Assembly (NCBI GenBank): GCA_002748755.1
Contig: PDTD01000013.1
Location: 1-64,000, forward strand
Direction: 5' to 3'
From: Desulfobulbus propionicus
GTDB lineage: Bacteria; Desulfobacterota; Desulfobulbia; Desulfobulbales; Desulfobulbaceae
DNA: 64,000 nucleotides
In this document: piece after piece, positions 44,319 to 53,258 of the stretch
Position numbering within the stretch: the stretch's first letter is position 1
How the letters are laid out: each line of letters starts with the position of its first letter
Position numbers and translations under genes: made by a program
The notes under the pieces: model-generated
Told to the model about the DNA's origin: nothing
The model's database searches: none
Seen by the model: only the letters and a program-made list of their open reading frames with translations

Positions 44319-44927
44319 ATGGCTGAAATACGATCAACCATGGACCTGGTCATGGAAAGGGCCGCCCGCATGGGCAAGGCCTCCAGTGAAGAACTCTCCA
44401 CGGCAAGTTCCAGCAAACAAGGCATGCTGGCCGCAGCAGAATTTCTTAATGGCAGAACAGACTCCGGCGCCCCGCCCGCGCCGCTCAGCGAAACCCTGGA
44501 ACAATACCCACAGGCTGACCAAACTGTCATCCGCAAGGGTATGCTGGAGACCCTGCTGCGCAACATCTTCATTCCCAGGGATGCGGCTGCCCAGGAGCGA
44601 ATAGCCAGGGCCCTGGACGGTATCCTGTCCCTGGGCGGAGGGGCTGGAGAGATCAAGGCCATCTGCGACAAGCTGCAAAGCCTCACCAGCCAATACACAA
44701 CCCAGCGCGAGCAATACCGTGAACAGCTCAAGCAGCAGATACAGATGCAGATCGAACAGGTTTTAGCCCAAAAAGGATTGTCCAGCAAAGGCCTAAACAT
44801 TGACCCCACCATGGAACCCCAATTTCAGGAGGAATGGAGCCGGATAGAAGGCGAACTCAACAGCCAGTACGAGCGAACCCTGCAGCAGTATCGTGCACAT
44901 CTCAAGCAGGGCCTGGAGGTGGTCTGA
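44319..44927 (+). CDS. Conserved-looking helical protein of unknown function
   Basis: No family recognised. 202 residues, rich in Gln/Glu and mostly helical. A possibly structured centre reads GMLETLLRNIFIPRDAAAQERIARALDGILSLGGGAGEIKAICDKL. A long Gln-rich coiled coil follows (TTQREQYREQLKQQIQMQIEQVLAQKG). The start at 44319 follows GAGGAGA. The stop overlaps the start of the aminopeptidase gene (TGATG), so the two are translationally coupled. It is the first gene of a four-gene operon with pepP-like, a small unknown and pyrF. Confidence 0.6.
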   Translation: MAEIRSTMDLVMERAARMGKASSEELSTASSSKQGMLAAAEFLNGRTDSGAPPAPLSETLEQYPQADQTVIRKGMLETLLRNIFIPRDAAAQERIARALDGILSLGGGAGEIKAICDKLQSLTSQYTTQREQYREQLKQQIQMQIEQVLAQKGLSSKGLNIDPTMEPQFQEEWSRIEGELNSQYERTLQQYRAHLKQGLEVV

Positions 44928-46039
44928 TGGGTGCGAAAAAGATGTACCGCAGCAGGATTAAACGCCTAAAGGCCTTGTTGCAACGAAAAAAACTGGACGC
45001 CATCCTCATCAGCCAGCCAGACAATCGGCGCTATCTCAGCGGCTATTCCGCCAAGGACCATGGTATACAGGAGTCTGCCGGTTTTCTCCTCATACCGGCT
45101 GCCGGTAAACCATTCCTGCTCACCGATGCCCGCTTCGTGTTGCAGGCAGAACAGGAAACCGCAGGCTTTACGATTGCCTTGTACAACAAAGGCCTCATAA
45201 AGCTCCTTAAAAAGCTGCTGCCAAGAGAGGATCTCCGCTCCTTGGCTTTTGAGAGTCAGTATATGCTGCACGCCACCCACGCCAAAATGCTCCGCATGGC
45301 GGATAAACACTCCCTGGAACTGGTTCCGGTCACTGATGTGGTGGAAAAAATGCGGCTGATCAAGACAGACGAGGAGCTGAGCCTGCTCCGGGCATCCACC
45401 CGCCTCAACGAGCAGGTCTTCCTCTCCGTTTACCCTGACATTGCCCCAGGGATCAGCGAGCAGGAAGTTGCCCTGACCATAGAGCGGACCATGCGGGAAA
45501 TGGGTGCGGAAGGTCCCAGTTTCGAGACCATCGTCGCCTTCGGCCCCAATGCGGCCAAACCCCATGCAGTACCTGGCGACCGGGTCCTGCAACAAGGTGA
45601 TATCGTGCTCATTGATATGGGGCTTGTCTACAAAGGATATTGCTCGGACATGACCAGGACCTTTGTCGTCGGAAAGCCCGATGGGGTCTATAAAAAACGC
45701 CATCAACTGGTACGAAAAGCACAGCTTGCCGGGATACAGGCGCTTCGACCAGGGGTAACCGGCCGGGAAGTGGATCAAGCTGCCAGGCGTATCCTGGCCG
45801 ATGCAGGCTATGGCAAAAACTTCCAGCACAGCCTGGGCCATGGTGTGGGAATGGCCGTCCACGAAGAGCCGCGCCTCTCCACCGCCAGCCGTACCAAGCT
45901 GCAGCCAGGTATGGTGGTCACCATTGAGCCGGGCCTGTATATCCCCCAATGGGGTGGCATTCGCTTGGAAAACATGGCTTGTATCACCCCGGACGGCTGC
46001 GAAGTGCTGAACCACGACGGCACTGGTCTTGATCTCTGA
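44927..46039 (+). CDS. Xaa-Pro aminopeptidase-type M24 peptidase
   Basis: A 370-residue cytosolic dinuclear-metal peptidase. The N-terminal creatinase-like domain (LDAILISQPDNRRYLSGYSAKDHG) precedes a pita-bread fold. The metal ligands are visible: Asp in IDMGLVYKGYCSDMTRTFV (two Asp), His in SLGHGVGMAVHEEP, Glu in VTIEPGLYIPQWGGIRLEN. It is probably Xaa-Pro aminopeptidase or dipeptidase; specificity cannot be read. The start at 44927 overlaps the previous stop. Relatives sit beside efp in many genomes, but here pyrF is the neighbour. Confidence 0.9.
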   Translation: MGAKKMYRSRIKRLKALLQRKKLDAILISQPDNRRYLSGYSAKDHGIQESAGFLLIPAAGKPFLLTDARFVLQAEQETAGFTIALYNKGLIKLLKKLLPREDLRSLAFESQYMLHATHAKMLRMADKHSLELVPVTDVVEKMRLIKTDEELSLLRASTRLNEQVFLSVYPDIAPGISEQEVALTIERTMREMGAEGPSFETIVAFGPNAAKPHAVPGDRVLQQGDIVLIDMGLVYKGYCSDMTRTFVVGKPDGVYKKRHQLVRKAQLAGIQALRPGVTGREVDQAARRILADAGYGKNFQHSLGHGVGMAVHEEPRLSTASRTKLQPGMVVTIEPGLYIPQWGGIRLENMACITPDGCEVLNHDGTGLDL

Positions 46040-46072
46040 TTCTTATCCATCCGATTCAACAAAGAGAAAAAA

Positions 46073-46405
46073 ATGCGTTATTTTATGGTCGATGAGCTCT
46101 CCTTTCTGGAACAAGATAATCTCGACAGCTATCTCAAGCGAACCTTGCAGCCAGGCGGCCTGGAAGGAGTCTTTTTTCTGGAGCTGCCACCTGATCTCTA
46201 CGGTGAGCAACAGCTTGGCCATGACGCCTGTGCGCCTTTCTACTGCACGGTTATCCTGGAAAACAATGCGGTCAAATTTGAACTCCTGGTCCGCAGCGCT
46301 GCCAATATGCACTGCTCCTGCATCGCCCAGACAACGCCTGCTCAGCGACAATTCGTCCTTGATTTTGCCGATACAATGCTTGTTGATGAAATGATACGCG
46401 CATGA
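46073..46405 (+). CDS. Small unknown protein of the pyrF operon
   Basis: A 110-residue soluble protein with no family recognised. Visible features: an acidic start (MRYFMVDELSFLEQDNLDSYLKRTL), a predicted beta-rich middle (GVFFLELPPDLYGEQQL, FYCTVILENNAVKFELLVRSAANMHCSCI), three Cys, and a short C-terminal helix. The segments look well folded and codon use matches its neighbours. It lies 34 bp after the peptidase gene and overlaps pyrF by 4 bp, so it is a genuine operon member. Confidence 0.7.
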   Translation: MRYFMVDELSFLEQDNLDSYLKRTLQPGGLEGVFFLELPPDLYGEQQLGHDACAPFYCTVILENNAVKFELLVRSAANMHCSCIAQTTPAQRQFVLDFADTMLVDEMIRA

Positions 46406-47121
46406 ACAGGCGCCACATCGCGCTCAACGAGCGTATCATCTTTGCCCTTGACGTACCCACGGCAGAACAGGCCATTGAGCTGGTGGACCGCCTGGACTCT
46501 CAGATCAGGTTTTTCAAGGTGGGTATGCAGCTTTTTTTCGCAGACGGCTGGAAGGTTGTGGACTACATTGCAGCCCGGGGCGGCAAGGTCATGCTTGATC
46601 TCAAGCTCTACGATATTCCAGCCACAGTCTGTCGGGCTTTTGCCCAGTTTGCTGAGCGTGGTGTGCACCTGGCAACCGTCCACGGATATGCGCCTGTGGT
46701 CGCAGCAGCTCTGGCAGCAAAAACCGAGGTACAGGTTCTGGCTGTCACCGTTTTAACCAGCTTTGGCGAGGAACAGCTCAGGGAACTCAACTATAGCGGA
46801 ACGGTGCAGGATCTGGTGCTGGAAAGGGCTCAACGGGTCTTAGCCTGCGGTTGTCACGGCATAGTCTGCTCGGCCCAGGAGGCAGCTCTGCTGCGAAAAC
46901 GAATCAGCAGGGATTTTCTCATGGTCACCCCCGGCATTCGCCCCTCAGGGAGCGCCAGAGGAGAGCAGCAGCGCATCGCCCTCCCCGGGCAGGCCATTGC
47001 CGATGGAGCAGACTACCTGGTCATAGGCCGACCAATACGGGACGCAGAAGATCCCAAGCAGGTGATAGCAGGCATCCAGCAGGATATCGCCGCGGCCCTG
47101 CAGCAGGAGAACTCCTGGTAA
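46402..47121 (+). CDS. pyrF: Orotidine 5'-phosphate decarboxylase
   Basis: Last step of UMP synthesis, converting OMP to UMP. The 239-residue TIM barrel shows IIFALDVPTAEQAIELVDRL, the catalytic K-D region MLDLKLYDIPATVCRAF, the HGYAPVV loop, VTVLTSF, CGCHGIVCSAQE, TPGIRPSG and YLVIGRPIRDAEDP. Length and motifs are typical. The 4-bp overlap with the previous gene couples translation. The stop TAA is followed at once by ACCGGATTACCC, a possible remnant of the dispersed element shared with the convergent queF gene. Confidence 0.96.
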   Translation: MNRRHIALNERIIFALDVPTAEQAIELVDRLDSQIRFFKVGMQLFFADGWKVVDYIAARGGKVMLDLKLYDIPATVCRAFAQFAERGVHLATVHGYAPVVAAALAAKTEVQVLAVTVLTSFGEEQLRELNYSGTVQDLVLERAQRVLACGCHGIVCSAQEAALLRKRISRDFLMVTPGIRPSGSARGEQQRIALPGQAIADGADYLVIGRPIRDAEDPKQVIAGIQQDIAAALQQENSW

Positions 47122-47152
47122 ACCGGATTACCCCTGATCCAGGTCATCCAGG
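47122..47152. repeat. Possible minimal remnant of dispersed element between pyrF and queF
   Basis: 31 bp between two convergent stop codons: ACCGGATTACCC at one side and CATCCAGG at the other, like the outer ends of the element without interior. Both neighbouring stops (TAA) abut it. Short, so chance resemblance is possible. Confidence 0.35.
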
Positions 47153-47989
47153 TTACTGAAAAAAGGTTCGCTCATTCCTCCAGACCCCCGGATGGCTTGC
47201 CCGCACGGGGTTGATATCAATCCCACCGCGACGAGTATACCGCGCTGTTACCTCAAGGAATTCAGGACGGCATTGCCTCTGGATATCCACGAACATCCGT
47301 TCCACGCAGGCTTCGTGAAAGGATTGATGGGTCCGGTAGCTGACCAGGTACTCCAACAGCCCCCCCTGGTCCATGGCAGGCCCTGTATAGCGCACCATGA
47401 CCGTTGCCCAGTCCGGCTGTCCGGTTACGGGACAGCGACTACGGAACAGATGGGTGAACAGTGTCTCGCTGCAGCTGGCTGGGGAGCATCTGAGCGCCTC
47501 CGGCTGCACCTGGTAATGGAAAACCTCCACCGGAGCCTGATCAATGCAGATACCCTGGGGAGCTGTCAGGAGAACGGCGCCATCAGCAGCCTCGCGAATA
47601 CAGACATCCACCGCAGCCCCTGCGCACCGGCTCAGGTCCTGGGTTAGAACCTCCTGCACCTGGGCGGCATCGGCAAAAGAGGTCATGTTCAGGCTGTTGA
47701 AATAGAGTTTCATGGACTTGGATTCGATCAGAAAAGGGCTGGTCACCGGCACCCGCAGCTCTGCCAGGGCAACCACAGGCCTCCCCGATGGGTTGAGCCA
47801 AGACAACTCATAGATGTTCCAGATATCCTGACCGACAAAAGGCAGCCCACCGGTCAGCCCCAGTGGTTCCCGCCCCATATCCCGGGAGACAGCATAGAGC
47901 AGAGCCGCATCATAGCGGTCCGCATACTCTTGCTTTTTGCCAAGTGGAGAATAATGGAGAATGCTCTTTTCTTTTTTCTTCTGCCTCAT
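47153..47989 (-). CDS. queF: NADPH-dependent preQ0 reductase QueF
   Basis: Reduces 7-cyano-7-deazaguanine (preQ0) to preQ1 in queuosine tRNA modification. The 278-residue product is the long, two-domain type (E. coli-like). The N-terminal half has YELSWLNPSGRPVVALAELRVP and SPFLIESKSMKLYFNSLN (the conserved E-S-K-S-x-K-L motif). The C-terminal half has LFRSRCPVTGQPDWATVMVRY, with the catalytic Cys, and LEYLVSYRTHQSFHEACVERMF. The start at 47989 (ATG) is likelier than 48013. No preQ1 riboswitch was recognised upstream. An AATCCGGGCTA match to the element's end lies just before the start (47995-48006). Confidence 0.95.
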   Translation of the reverse strand: MRQKKKEKSILHYSPLGKKQEYADRYDAALLYAVSRDMGREPLGLTGGLPFVGQDIWNIYELSWLNPSGRPVVALAELRVPVTSPFLIESKSMKLYFNSLNMTSFADAAQVQEVLTQDLSRCAGAAVDVCIREAADGAVLLTAPQGICIDQAPVEVFHYQVQPEALRCSPASCSETLFTHLFRSRCPVTGQPDWATVMVRYTGPAMDQGGLLEYLVSYRTHQSFHEACVERMFVDIQRQCRPEFLEVTARYTRRGGIDINPVRASHPGVWRNERTFFQ

Positions 47990-48256
47990 CCTAACAATCC
48001 GGGCTAGATGCACCAGACAGCCTGCCTGTCAAGGTCTGGTCATCCGGGGGGATGTACACCTCTTCAGCTCTACTGTCAACTTTTTCCCCCTCCTGGCTCT
48101 CTCTTTCTCCTTCTCCTCTGGGAGAGGAGCCTGCTGGCTATGCCTTTCTTTTCCGGTTTGTCGCCAAGGCCGCTTTTTACCTGTAATCCCTGCTTCCTTG
48201 CCCCCTGCATCAGATGCCCCCTTGCAATATAACAGCAAAGAACTACAGTATACCTG

Positions 48257-48353
48257 ATCCGGATTGCCCATGAACAGTTTGTCTCATTTGAGAAAAAAGC
48301 TCAACAGATGCTGGTGCTGCCCCTGGGTCGGCTCGCATTTCCACAAAATGTCC
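48257..48353 (+). repeat. Left half of dispersed element upstream of nitroreductase (copy 11a)
   Basis: Begins ATCCGGATTGCCCATGAACA, then the A-rich part TTTGAGAAAAAAGCTCAACA, and fades near CCACAAAATGTCC. This matches the left half of the copies at 14403 and 27885. The expected right half is missing here but is found at 48950-49029, on the far side of the nitroreductase gene. The gap 48014-48256 holds nothing else recognised. Confidence 0.65.
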
Positions 48354-48393
48354 CTGCCGCAGCCTGCCTGCCTCAACCAGAAAAGGAGAAAAT

Positions 48394-48927
48394 ATGCTAC
48401 TTGAATTATTACAACAGCGGCGAAGCATCCGCCGTTTTCAAGACAAACCCGTCTCCCCTGCGCTGCTAGATCAACTGCTTGAGACCGCTCTGCGCGCACC
48501 TTCCGGCAAAGGTACCAATCCTTGGGAATTTATTGTGATCCAGAACAAAGAGACCCTTGCCCAACTGGCCAAGGCCAAACCTCATGGCGCCGCATTTCTC
48601 GAAAAAGCGCCACTGGCCATCGCTGTCTGTGCCAATACCTTAAAAACCGATACCTGGGTTGAAGACGCCTCCATTGCAGCCCTTCTTCTCCACCTTGCTG
48701 CGGCAGACCTGGGTCTGGGGTCCTGCTGGGTGCAGATTCGTTTGCGAGCCCACGACGACCAGCGCTCGGCGCAAGAGTACCTGAGTGCGATACTGGGGCT
48801 GGAGGAACATATCATGGTGCTGGCCGTCATCGGCATAGGGTATCCTGCAGCAGAAAAGAAGGGCCATGAAAAAGCCAGCCTGCGCTACGATCAAGTCAGC
48901 TATGAGCAGTTCGGCCAAAAACAATGA
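48394..48927 (+). CDS. Nitroreductase-family flavoprotein
   Basis: A 177-residue FMN-dependent oxidoreductase fold. The N-terminal LELLQQRRSIRRFQDKPV contains the FMN-phosphate-binding Arg-Arg-Ser-x-Arg motif. It continues LETALRAPSGKGTNPWEFIVI (Ser/Asn at the flavin), then the dimer region WVEDASIAALLLHLAAADLGLGSCWVQIR and VLAVIGIGYPAAEKKGHEK. Physiological substrate unknown; the family includes nitroarene, quinone and flavin reductases. The gene is framed by the left and right halves of a dispersed element. The ribosome site AAGGAGAAAAT precedes ATG 48394. Confidence 0.9.
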   Translation: MLLELLQQRRSIRRFQDKPVSPALLDQLLETALRAPSGKGTNPWEFIVIQNKETLAQLAKAKPHGAAFLEKAPLAIAVCANTLKTDTWVEDASIAALLLHLAAADLGLGSCWVQIRLRAHDDQRSAQEYLSAILGLEEHIMVLAVIGIGYPAAEKKGHEKASLRYDQVSYEQFGQKQ

Positions 48928-48949
48928 GCGTCTCAGGCAACACCAGCTT

Positions 48950-49029
48950 CAGCAGGCTTATACCAGCAAAGCGCTAGACTGCCAACACCTTTGCATTTGG
49001 CACCGCTTCAGCTGATGAGAAATCCGGGC
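48950..49029 (+). repeat. Right half of dispersed element downstream of nitroreductase (copy 11b)
   Basis: Recognisable from about CTGCCAACACCTTTGCATTTGG (split: CTGCCAACACC, TTTGCATTTGG) to CAGCTGATGAGAAATCCGGGC. The very similar GGCAACAGCTTTGCATC block is seen in copy 10. The final C starts the convergent gene's stop codon (TAG on the minus strand, 49031-49029). Confidence 0.7.
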
Positions 49030-50942
49030 TACGGAAGGCAGGACACCTTATCCTGCCATTGCCCTGACACCACCTTGTCATATTTGGTGAAAAACAAGGT
49101 GTCGCTTTGGTAGTGCGTACCCGCAGTATGCCTTTTGAGGTAAGCCTTTCGCTGAGCGGGTCCGCCATTGTACAGCGAGTACAGCCATCCTGCCAAAAAA
49201 CGTCTTCCCCAGCGGGTGGTTATGTCCACCGGCACCTTTTCCCTCAACAGATAGTTTCGTAAATACAAGGCCAAAATTTCAGCGCCGACCTGGGCATTAT
49301 AGGTAACATTCCAGCGAAGTTTCTGGATATTGTATATGCCCCGCCATACCTGTTCATTCACCTGCATGAGACCAACCGAGGTTCCGTTATAGGAAAGCAG
49401 ATATGTGATCTTGTTTTTCCTGATATAGTACTGGCGAAAACAGCTCTCCTGCCAGGCGGTCGCCAGGAGCATCTGTTCAAACCACGGTTGTCCCCCAGGA
49501 AGTTTCAGCTTTTTCCCTTTCTCTCGGCTTGCTTTGCGCAGCACTGGCATCACTTTGGCGAGCAACCGGGCAGTTGTAGTATACTCTGCCGTCCAGCCTT
49601 GAATGTCTGCCATTGTCTGCTTTGTTTCAGTCGTCAGCTTTTTCCCGGTTCCGGACCAGGCTGTTTTGGGTCCCAAGAGGGTCTCCCAGAAAAAATTCGG
49701 CAGCAGCAGGGAGGTGGGAGAGACCCCTTCAACGGTCGGCGCCGGACCAGGGGGATCAGTTGGCAGCCAGGATTCCTCCCAGGGATCCAGCCCCAGACTT
49801 TTGCGCAAAACCGGATCCACATTCTCCTCCACAGCAGGTTCCAGGCGCTGACTACTGACCAGAGCCGCCAGACGCCGGAAACCGTCAGCACTGATCTCAA
49901 TACCTATCGAAGGACCCAATTGATCGAGCGCCTGCAGCGCGTCATAGGCGGTAAAAAATGCCAGATACCCTAAGACATCCCCGGGTTCCCGGTGCTTCAG
50001 ATGGCGCCGAAACAAGGGTGCAAGCTGTTTCCATCCCCGGAAAAACTGCTCCCGGATAAAACAATCCGTCAATTTTTGGCGCTCCAGAGCATCGACAAAG
50101 GCATACCTGGCCCTCAGCATGGTATCAAGGAGGACGTGCCGATCCTCATCAGATAAGGGCACCTCGGCCAACACTTTTATCTGGTGGATGAGATAGGCAT
50201 CCCAGACCTGCCAGAGATCAAGCAGCCGCCTATAATCCTGTTCACTGACCTTTGGTTCGGGGGCGTAGGCGCCTGCAGAGGGTACTTCTATCTGGCCATG
50301 GATGGGCATCCGCAGTCCACGAGGGCTCACCCGGGGCTGGCCGGGATGCATACTGTGCAAAAATTGCCTGGCAGCCTGCTGATGCTGGCGGTCAAACATT
50401 GGCAGCAGGGTGTCCTGTATCCTGCTGACCGGCGGGATCAAATGAATGGTAACCTCCTGCAGATAGGTGTGTACATATTGCTTGACCAAATTCCAGACAA
50501 CCTCAAAGGCTTGGACAGGGCGCCTGCGGCTATCCAGAAGACGGGAGTCGCTGACGATAAAAGAGAGCTGCCAGTTGCTGTCCACCGCTGGCCTCTGCAG
50601 TACCTCCACATACCCCTGCCAGAAAATGGGCGCCATGCAGCGATCAAAAAATGGTGTTCCCCAAGAGATATCAACCTTGGTGAGAAAACGCATCTGATCG
50701 CCTTCAAAAGAAAGGACTGGCCGGGCAAGGGTAATCTGATTACACCCTTGAGCATACTCTACGATCCGCGCCCGTTCGCCAGCCAGGGGGTAGGCCTGCG
50801 CCACGATGAGGCTTCGAAGCTGATCCCGCTCAATGGTCATGGGCAGCTCAAGGGGCACGACCTCGGCCCCAGCGTTGTCCACTGACCCCAGCACGACAGC
50901 TACAAGACAAAACCAAACAAACCGGCACCTGGAGATTATCAT
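49029..50942 (-). CDS. Secreted lytic transglycosylase with SLT domain
   Basis: A 637-residue periplasmic protein that probably cleaves peptidoglycan. The start at 50942 gives the signal peptide MIISRCRFVWFCLVAVVLGSVDNAGA; the open frame upstream runs into a repeat element and is rejected. Residues of about 25-440 form a large helical region without a recognised domain. The C-terminal SLT (goose-lysozyme-like) domain has the catalytic Glu in LLATAWQESCFRQYY, then the family's SVGLMQVNEQVWRG, NAQVGAEILALYLRNYL and SLYNGGPAQ. Its stop codon falls in the last bases of a repeat, so the last residues may be altered. Confidence 0.88.
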   Translation of the reverse strand: MIISRCRFVWFCLVAVVLGSVDNAGAEVVPLELPMTIERDQLRSLIVAQAYPLAGERARIVEYAQGCNQITLARPVLSFEGDQMRFLTKVDISWGTPFFDRCMAPIFWQGYVEVLQRPAVDSNWQLSFIVSDSRLLDSRRRPVQAFEVVWNLVKQYVHTYLQEVTIHLIPPVSRIQDTLLPMFDRQHQQAARQFLHSMHPGQPRVSPRGLRMPIHGQIEVPSAGAYAPEPKVSEQDYRRLLDLWQVWDAYLIHQIKVLAEVPLSDEDRHVLLDTMLRARYAFVDALERQKLTDCFIREQFFRGWKQLAPLFRRHLKHREPGDVLGYLAFFTAYDALQALDQLGPSIGIEISADGFRRLAALVSSQRLEPAVEENVDPVLRKSLGLDPWEESWLPTDPPGPAPTVEGVSPTSLLLPNFFWETLLGPKTAWSGTGKKLTTETKQTMADIQGWTAEYTTTARLLAKVMPVLRKASREKGKKLKLPGGQPWFEQMLLATAWQESCFRQYYIRKNKITYLLSYNGTSVGLMQVNEQVWRGIYNIQKLRWNVTYNAQVGAEILALYLRNYLLREKVPVDITTRWGRRFLAGWLYSLYNGGPAQRKAYLKRHTAGTHYQSDTLFFTKYDKVVSGQWQDKVSCLP

Positions 50943-51086
50943 ACTCTTTTGGCAAAACCGTTCTCGGAAAAGGCAGGGGAACAAGCCATCCGTCAAGGAA
51001 CAACCACTCTGACCATCTTGATCCCCATATCCACCCCGCTTCTTGGGTGCGCTTTTCTTCACAAAGATTCCTCCTGCTGTTTCTTC

Positions 51087-51215
51087 GCCCGGGTTGCTCA
51101 TCAGCTCTGGTGGCGCAAGAGGCCAAATTTTTTGGCAATGCATGAGAGTACCCTATATGTCCTTGCACAGCACTGTCAAAAATGATACCGCCAGGGCTGA
51201 GCATGGGGATACATT
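51087..51215 (-). repeat. Dispersed element, diverged copy (copy 12)
   Basis: Begins GCCCGGGTTGCTCATCAGCTC, then GTGGCGCAAGAGGCC and TTTTTTGGCAATGCATGAGAG, and continues through TGTCAAAAATGATACCGCC to about CAGGGCTGAGCATGGGGATAC. It shares the TTTTTGACAG block with copy 10. The far end was not recognised. It lies in the 600-bp gap between the transglycosylase and porin genes, where the only other signal is TTGACA at 51353. Confidence 0.7.
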
Positions 51216-51537
51216 TTTTCAGACTCACCAACTCGGTGCTGGTCATACAATACCTGGAATGGCGGGCAAGTCGTACAGCAGACGGTCCACAAAAAACAAC
51301 CAACTAACGTAAGGATACAGCACTACTTCATAAAAATTCTAGCAGAAAAGCCTTGACAAGTTCATGAGTTCGTATGAAAGATAAAAAGAAAGTAGGAGTG
51401 ACTCATGGACGCTCAGAAAACAGTACCCATGCAGCGTGTCAGGGAACAACAGCATGCGACATGTACTTCTACTTTATCGAGAAGAGAGGCGAAAGCCATA
51501 TACGTACCAAACTATTTTATTAATCGAAGGAGAGAAA

Positions 51538-52656
51538 ATGAAATACACCACCCTTACTACAAGCCTGATTGCTGCCTCAACGGTAGTTTTCATGGGGGTT
51601 CAGCCCGCAATCAGCGCCTCAAACGTCGAACTGGAAGAACGAATCTCTAAACTTGAGATGGAACGCGGAGGCGGCTCCGATGACTCCGCCCTGGGCCAAA
51701 TCTCTGAGTGGGTCACAGTCTCGGGAGCGGTTGAAGTTGAGGCCGGTTTCGTCTCCTATGACCAGGCAGATACCGATGAAAGTGACATCAGCCTGGCTAC
51801 AGCCGAGCTCGGTGTTGAAGCCCAGCCTCTGGACTGGACAACCGGCTTTATGCTTCTGAGCTGGGATGACGATGCGGAAGAACTCGTCATTGATGAGGCC
51901 CATATTACCCTTGGCGCCACAGAGGAAATGCCCGCCTACATGACAGCCGGTAAGCTCTATGTGCCCTTTGGCGCCTATGAGAGCATGATGATCTCAGGTC
52001 CTATTACCCAGGATCTTGGCGAAATTGCTGCAAACGCCCTGCAGGCAGGTATTGATGTCAATGGCTTCCGGGCCGCTGGTTATATCTTTAACGGTGGCGT
52101 TGATGAAGCCGACAGTGACGATACCATCGAGAGCTATGGGATTTCCCTAGGCTATGCCCTGGAAACAGAACAGTTCAGCTTTGATGTTGGCGCGGACTGG
52201 GTTAACAATATCCTTGAATCCGGCCTGCTGGGCGATGCCCTGGACGGGGTTATGCTGGACGAATACGTCCCGGGATATGCTCTGCATACCATGCTCACAG
52301 TGGGTCCGGTTTGCCTCATTGGCGAGTATGTTGCCATGACCGATGATGCCAAGGAAGTTGGTGGAGAGGTCGCTGTGTACGAACTTTCTGCCTACGCAGT
52401 TGAAGCCGGAATTACCTTTGACCTGGCCGGATTAGAGACCACTGTGGCTTTAGGCTATCAGGCCAGCGATACAGACAATGCAGCCGCCTATGAAGACTTT
52501 CCGGAAACCGTAATCCTCGGTTCTGTAGGTGTGGGCATTACCGACAACCTGTCCATGGCTCTGGAATATGCAACGGTTGAAAATTATTCTGGCGATAAGG
52601 GTGGAGACTGCGAGGAAGTGGATGCTCTGACCCTGCAGATGGCCTTTGAATTCTAA
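51538..52656 (+). CDS. Outer-membrane porin, LbtU-like
   Basis: A 372-residue beta-barrel protein. The start at 51538 follows AAGGAGAG and begins the signal peptide MKYTTLTTSLIAASTVVFMGVQPAISA. A short coiled segment (VELEERISKLEMERG) leads into alternating strand sequence with acidic loops. It ends MAFEF, the terminal Phe of barrel proteins. The order SEWVTVSGAVEVEAGF...GKLYVPFGAYESMMISGPIT...EIAANALQAG resembles the LbtU siderophore-porin family. Transport specificity is not established. A long hairpin follows the stop. A TTGACA at 51353 may be part of its promoter. Confidence 0.8.
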   Translation: MKYTTLTTSLIAASTVVFMGVQPAISASNVELEERISKLEMERGGGSDDSALGQISEWVTVSGAVEVEAGFVSYDQADTDESDISLATAELGVEAQPLDWTTGFMLLSWDDDAEELVIDEAHITLGATEEMPAYMTAGKLYVPFGAYESMMISGPITQDLGEIAANALQAGIDVNGFRAAGYIFNGGVDEADSDDTIESYGISLGYALETEQFSFDVGADWVNNILESGLLGDALDGVMLDEYVPGYALHTMLTVGPVCLIGEYVAMTDDAKEVGGEVAVYELSAYAVEAGITFDLAGLETTVALGYQASDTDNAAAYEDFPETVILGSVGVGITDNLSMALEYATVENYSGDKGGDCEEVDALTLQMAFEF

Positions 52657-52677
52657 TTTCTTTATCTGACAATCTGT

Positions 52678-52716
52678 ACCCAATAAGCCGGTCCTTCTTG
52701 TACCGGCTTATTGGGT
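52678..52716 (+). terminator. Strong stem-loop after the porin gene
   Basis: A perfect 15-bp inverted repeat (ACCCAATAAGCCGGT / ACCGGCTTATTGGGT) with a 9-nt loop, 22 bp after the stop. No T run follows, so it may stabilise the mRNA 3' end rather than terminate. The next 540 bp to ppa hold nothing I can support except weak promoter-like text near 53050. Confidence 0.75.
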
Positions 52717-53258
52717 GCTTATCCAATACAAAATGGATAAAAGATTCCTGGTGTTACCAAGGTAGTCGTTGCTCTTAAAAACAATCAGGACAGCTGCCCA
52801 AAAGAGCCCGCCAGGGAAACAATTCAAGAGGCTCTTCGCACCATCGGATTGGGGGTCCTCTTCTAGGTTGTACCCCTTTTTTAACACCCTCTTTTTTGTC
52901 GTATCCGGCCTTCAGCGCGGCTTCCTCACCCCGCCTTATCTTCCATGTCCTGTTGCCTCCTTTCCCTGGTCCTCTTGAGAGCCAAAACAGAGGCGCCAAT
53001 ACCTGACGGCAAAAAAAATTACGACCTCCTCATATTTTTAATATTGCTTAATTCTATCCAAGGTATTAAATTGGCAAAGATTTCGTGCTACAAGGATGCA
53101 ACGAGTCCGGAATGCTCATTATCATTTTGTCGTAGGTGAGCACCATACACCCAAAGCAACCTATGTCCTACCAATGCGCAGGATCACAGGACGACAAAAC
53201 GGGCTCCACAAGGCTCAACGAGCAAACCGGGCGACCCCCGTTAAATCAGGAGGAACAA

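Noticed and set aside
47990-48256. preQ1 riboswitch upstream of queF
   Set aside because: No aptamer-like stem with the A-rich tail could be recognised; the gap only shows an element-end match near the start.
50943-51143. Longer N-terminus of the lytic transglycosylase
   Set aside because: The extra 67 codons run into a dispersed repeat and lack a signal peptide; the start at 50942 gives a proper one.
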